Shown: positions 61,274-64,000 of the stretch, piece after piece
How the letters are laid out: each line of letters opens with the position of its first letter
Numbering within the stretch: position 1 is the stretch's first letter
DNA from: Cichorium intybus
Taxonomy: Eukaryota; Streptophyta; Magnoliopsida; Asterales; Asteraceae
Length of the DNA stretch: 64,000 nt
Direction of reading: 5' to 3'
Assembly (NCBI GenBank): GCA_023525715.1
Contig: CM042010.1
Span: 80,663,894-80,727,893, forward strand
The notes under the pieces: generated by a model
The model's input: the letters and a program-made list of their open reading frames with translations, nothing else
Databases searched by the model: none
What the model was told of the DNA's origin: nothing
Program-made: the position numbers and the translations under genes

Positions 61274-64000
61274 AAAAACCTAACAACCCCAACCATAACA
61301 ACCCTAACCGATTCTCTCTAGATTTTCTCTCTCTTGAATTTCTCTCTCTAGAATTATTTACGTTTTTTGTTTTTTGTTTCCATTATGGCTGGTGTATCAC
61401 CAGGCATAATTCTTGGTCCAGATTTATCTTTGGAATCTGATGACATACTAGCAAATCATAATCATATTATTTCTACACAAGGTATTACAGATCCTGAAAT
61501 TACATACAATATTGTTGAAAAAAGATTAAAAAACATACAAAAAAACAGCCATGTATTTTCAAACTACTTGACAGAAGCATACAAAAAAGATTTACAAAAA
61601 GAAAAAAAACAAAATTTAATGTAAAAGAAAGAGATATTCTTTCTAAAAAAGTTCTAGCAAAAGAAAAAGCCCTTGGAGTCTATGTTGCTTCTTTAACTCA
61701 TGAACATGGTGATGAATCCGTTGCTTTAACTCATGAAGATGGTGGCACACATATGATCTCTCGAATATTATCTAATAGGGATGATAATATCAACTCAACA
61801 TGTAAAGCCTCTGGAGATGTTTATCATCGTGGTGATACTTGCAAAGATGGTATGACAACGGACTATACATCCTTAGAATCTGATGCTAAAGATGATGAAC
61901 ATGAGCAAGAACCGTACCCAATGCTAGAAGAAGAAGATGATGAACATGAGCAAGAACCGTACCCAATACTCAACAACAAACGTGACTGCATGATAAACAC
62001 TATACAATTATCCCATGGTCTCGATGCTACAGCTATAGAATACGATCAGGAAGATGCAGCAAAATCGAGTAGAGATCTTCAGGATGAGAGTGAACATCAC
62101 GCTACAACGGTCACCCAAGGAGTTACAGCAGCGGCAACCGGAGTTCATCATTATGCGAGTGGAGAAAACGCTCCAATGGTCATCGAGGCTACCGTTACAT
62201 CTCCCACTATGGTTGCCGGTGTCACACCCAACATTGACAAACACTTTAATCATGTCAAAGATCAAGGAGATGGCACCGGTAATTCGACATGCATGGAAGA
62301 AAAAGTCACCGGTATAAGGCCATGCACGTATCCGACCAACCATGCTACTGTTAAACCTGCTACTGTGGTTGCCGGTCAAGAACACGACAATGAAAAAGCT
62401 CCTTCAACGGATATGGAAGAGAAAGAGGAACCGACTCAAGTGCAATGAAAATGGTGTAAGAGCTTTTCTAATTCAATCTTTAACTTTGAAACTTCTCATT
62501 ATTCTAAGGAAAGTAATACCAACTTGCCCACCTTTGGTCTTCACTTTAAAGGATTCAATGTGAATTATGATCACTCTCCCACTAAAGTTGTTGACTATCC
62601 CGCTCCTTTGTCCCCTTTTCAGCCGAGTACTTCATCTCCTAAGACAACATATTCCTCTATTTTGGGTAAACACCCTAAACAAATGTCTTCTAAACCCATG
62701 CATAAAATTCCGGCCAACTATACCCATTACAAAGCAATTCGTGGACCTCATTACCCACCACCCTCTAAAACTAAGCCAAATGCTTCATCCCCAATTGTAG
62801 AAGCCCAAATGTCTTTAAATGCCCAAGTAAAAACCCATCCTGTTGATATAGGTGAAAAAATTAAGCCCAATGCCTCTAGTGATTATAAAACCCATGACCA
62901 AAATTTAATTTTTGATACTCTATATAATGAAAATAAAAATAAAGACAAAAATGCATGGGATCGCTCTTTACCTTTACTTAAAAACTCCCATGCTAATATC
63001 ATTACCGGCTCCCAAAAAATCACGAACGATAACTTTCGTTTTATTCCTAATTAAATAATTATATTAATGTGCCAGTTGATATTCCTTTAACGGCCGTTAC
63101 TAAAGTTTGTGAAACATTCGCTAGGACTATCTGTGGTTATTTTGTTGGAATAAAAATGAATTATTCTGATATTCGTTATCTAGCATCTAAAATGTGGTCT
63201 ATCCATGGTCTTCAAGATGTTCTTCTAAATGGAAAAGGTGTTTACCTTTTTAAGTTTAGTGATGACAAAGGTCTGCATCATGTTATCACTCATGGACCCT
63301 GGACTTTTAAGGGTGTCCCGATTGTCATGCAAAAATGGCGTCCCGGTCTAACTATTCATAAGAATAATCACGACAAGCTCCCTCTCTGGATTAAAATCCA
63401 TGATATTCCCTATAAGGCCTGGAGTGATGATGGGCTTAGCCACATTGCCTCAAAGATTGGTAAGCCACTTGCTATGGACTCCTATACTGCTAATATATGC
63501 AAGTATGCGGCTGGGAAATCTGTATATGCTCGTGTCCTTCTTGAGGTCCCCACAAGATCATCTTGGGTAGATAAAATGATTATTCGTATTCCTGATCCTG
63601 ATACTCTTGAATTTTCCACCCATACTCTCAGTATTGAATATGAATGGAAACCACCTATGTGCTCTCATTGCATGGTTTATGGTCATGAAACTAACAACTG
63701 TATGCATGTCATCTCTAAAACTAATGAAGCTATGCCCAAAGATAAAATGTCTATTGATCAGGTGTTAGTTACCTCTCCTATGCAACTTGATGATGGGTTT
63801 ACGCCTGTGTTCAAAAAGAAAAATAGTCCTAAACAAGGTCAAAGTTGGAAAGCACTACTAATGATATTAACCAAAGTTTTACTAATAGAAAAACCGGAAG
63901 GATTAGGACGACTACAAATGCTTCAAATACAAATGTCTATAATAAAGTTAATAAAAGTAATAATAAGTCAACTTTCGAATTTCGCCCAGTTCATAACAAG
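61274..64000 (+). mobile_element. LINE-3: 5' end of an L1-type LINE running off the window
   Basis: A CT-rich 5' UTR (61311-61355) is followed by a broken ORF1 related to LINE-1 (DUF4283-like region and knuckle clearly similar). The left junction is with satellite. The right part, including any ORF2, lies beyond 64000. Confidence 0.9.
61385..64000 (+). pseudogene. LINE-3 ORF1 (DUF4283-like, CCHC knuckle), broken and partial
   Basis: It starts at ATG 61385 after the CT-rich leader. Lesions are a frameshift in the A-rich run near 61610, an in-frame TGA at 62446-62448, a one-base loss near 63050 and another frameshift near 63845. The DUF4283-like region (TICGYFVGIKMNYSDIRYLA, WSIHGLQDVLLNGKGVYLF) and the knuckle CSHCMVYGHETNNC (63660-63701) match LINE-1 well. 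The N-terminal region has a 15-residue tandem duplication (61891-61980, DDEHEQEPYP twice). It could not be translated whole. Confidence 0.9.

Overview
The window is repeat DNA from a flowering-plant nuclear genome. I found no host gene, tRNA gene, rRNA gene or CRISPR array. It is most likely a eudicot, and I lean towards Asteraceae. The evidence is Ty1/copia polyproteins of the Angela/BARE type, plant L1-type LINEs with a DUF4283-like ORF1 and a CCHC knuckle, and a Ty3/gypsy-like LTR starting TGTCACACCCCC. The family assignment rests on memory of similar sequences and was not searched.

The ground substance, about 19-20 kb in total, is a 30-bp satellite. It occupies roughly 1-683, 9880-14148, 14646-17137, 24172-26545, 29771-29888, 36393-36649, 39550-42920, 43160-44540 and 56487-61273. 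Each unit is made of three related decamers (CATAACCCAT, CACAACCCTT, CATAATGGTC). The units form longer duplicated blocks of about 680 bp, about 1.96 kb and possibly 2-3 kb.

Everything else is retroelements embedded in this array. (1) Copia-1, 684-9879, is full length with a CATAA target duplication and a broken gag-pol. (2) A 5'-truncated LINE tail lies at 14149-14645 and a 35-bp LINE tail at 15194-15228. (3) LINE-1, 17138-24171, is essentially full length, with ORF1 and ORF2 overlapping at ATGA and one late frameshift in ORF2. (4) LINE-2, 26546-29770, is a divergent LINE carrying ORF1 but no endonuclease or reverse transcriptase, with an inverted piece of its own ORF1 at its 5' end. (5) A gypsy-like LTR fragment lies at 29889-30985. 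(6) A rearranged copia region follows at 30986-39279: the 5' half of one element, an inverted LTR fragment, satellite, then the 3' half of a minus-strand element joined to another LINE tail ending at 39549. (7) A SINE-like retroposon lies at 42921-43159. (8) LINE-4, 44541-56486, is 5'-truncated and split by Copia-3 (46779-55812), a young, complete copia element with an intact 1339-residue polyprotein and ATAAA target duplication. (9) LINE-3 starts at about 61274 and runs off the right edge.

Copia-3 looks coding-competent for all its own functions. LINE-1 is one frameshift short of intact and could have supplied machinery to LINE-2, the truncated tails and perhaps the SINE. These elements share a small hairpin followed by a CTC-NNTTACC-like tail before poly(A). 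Most retroposon poly(A) tails join the satellite at the same position of the 30-bp unit. I consider this satellite/LINE relationship the most interesting signal here. No previously undescribed host system could be supported.
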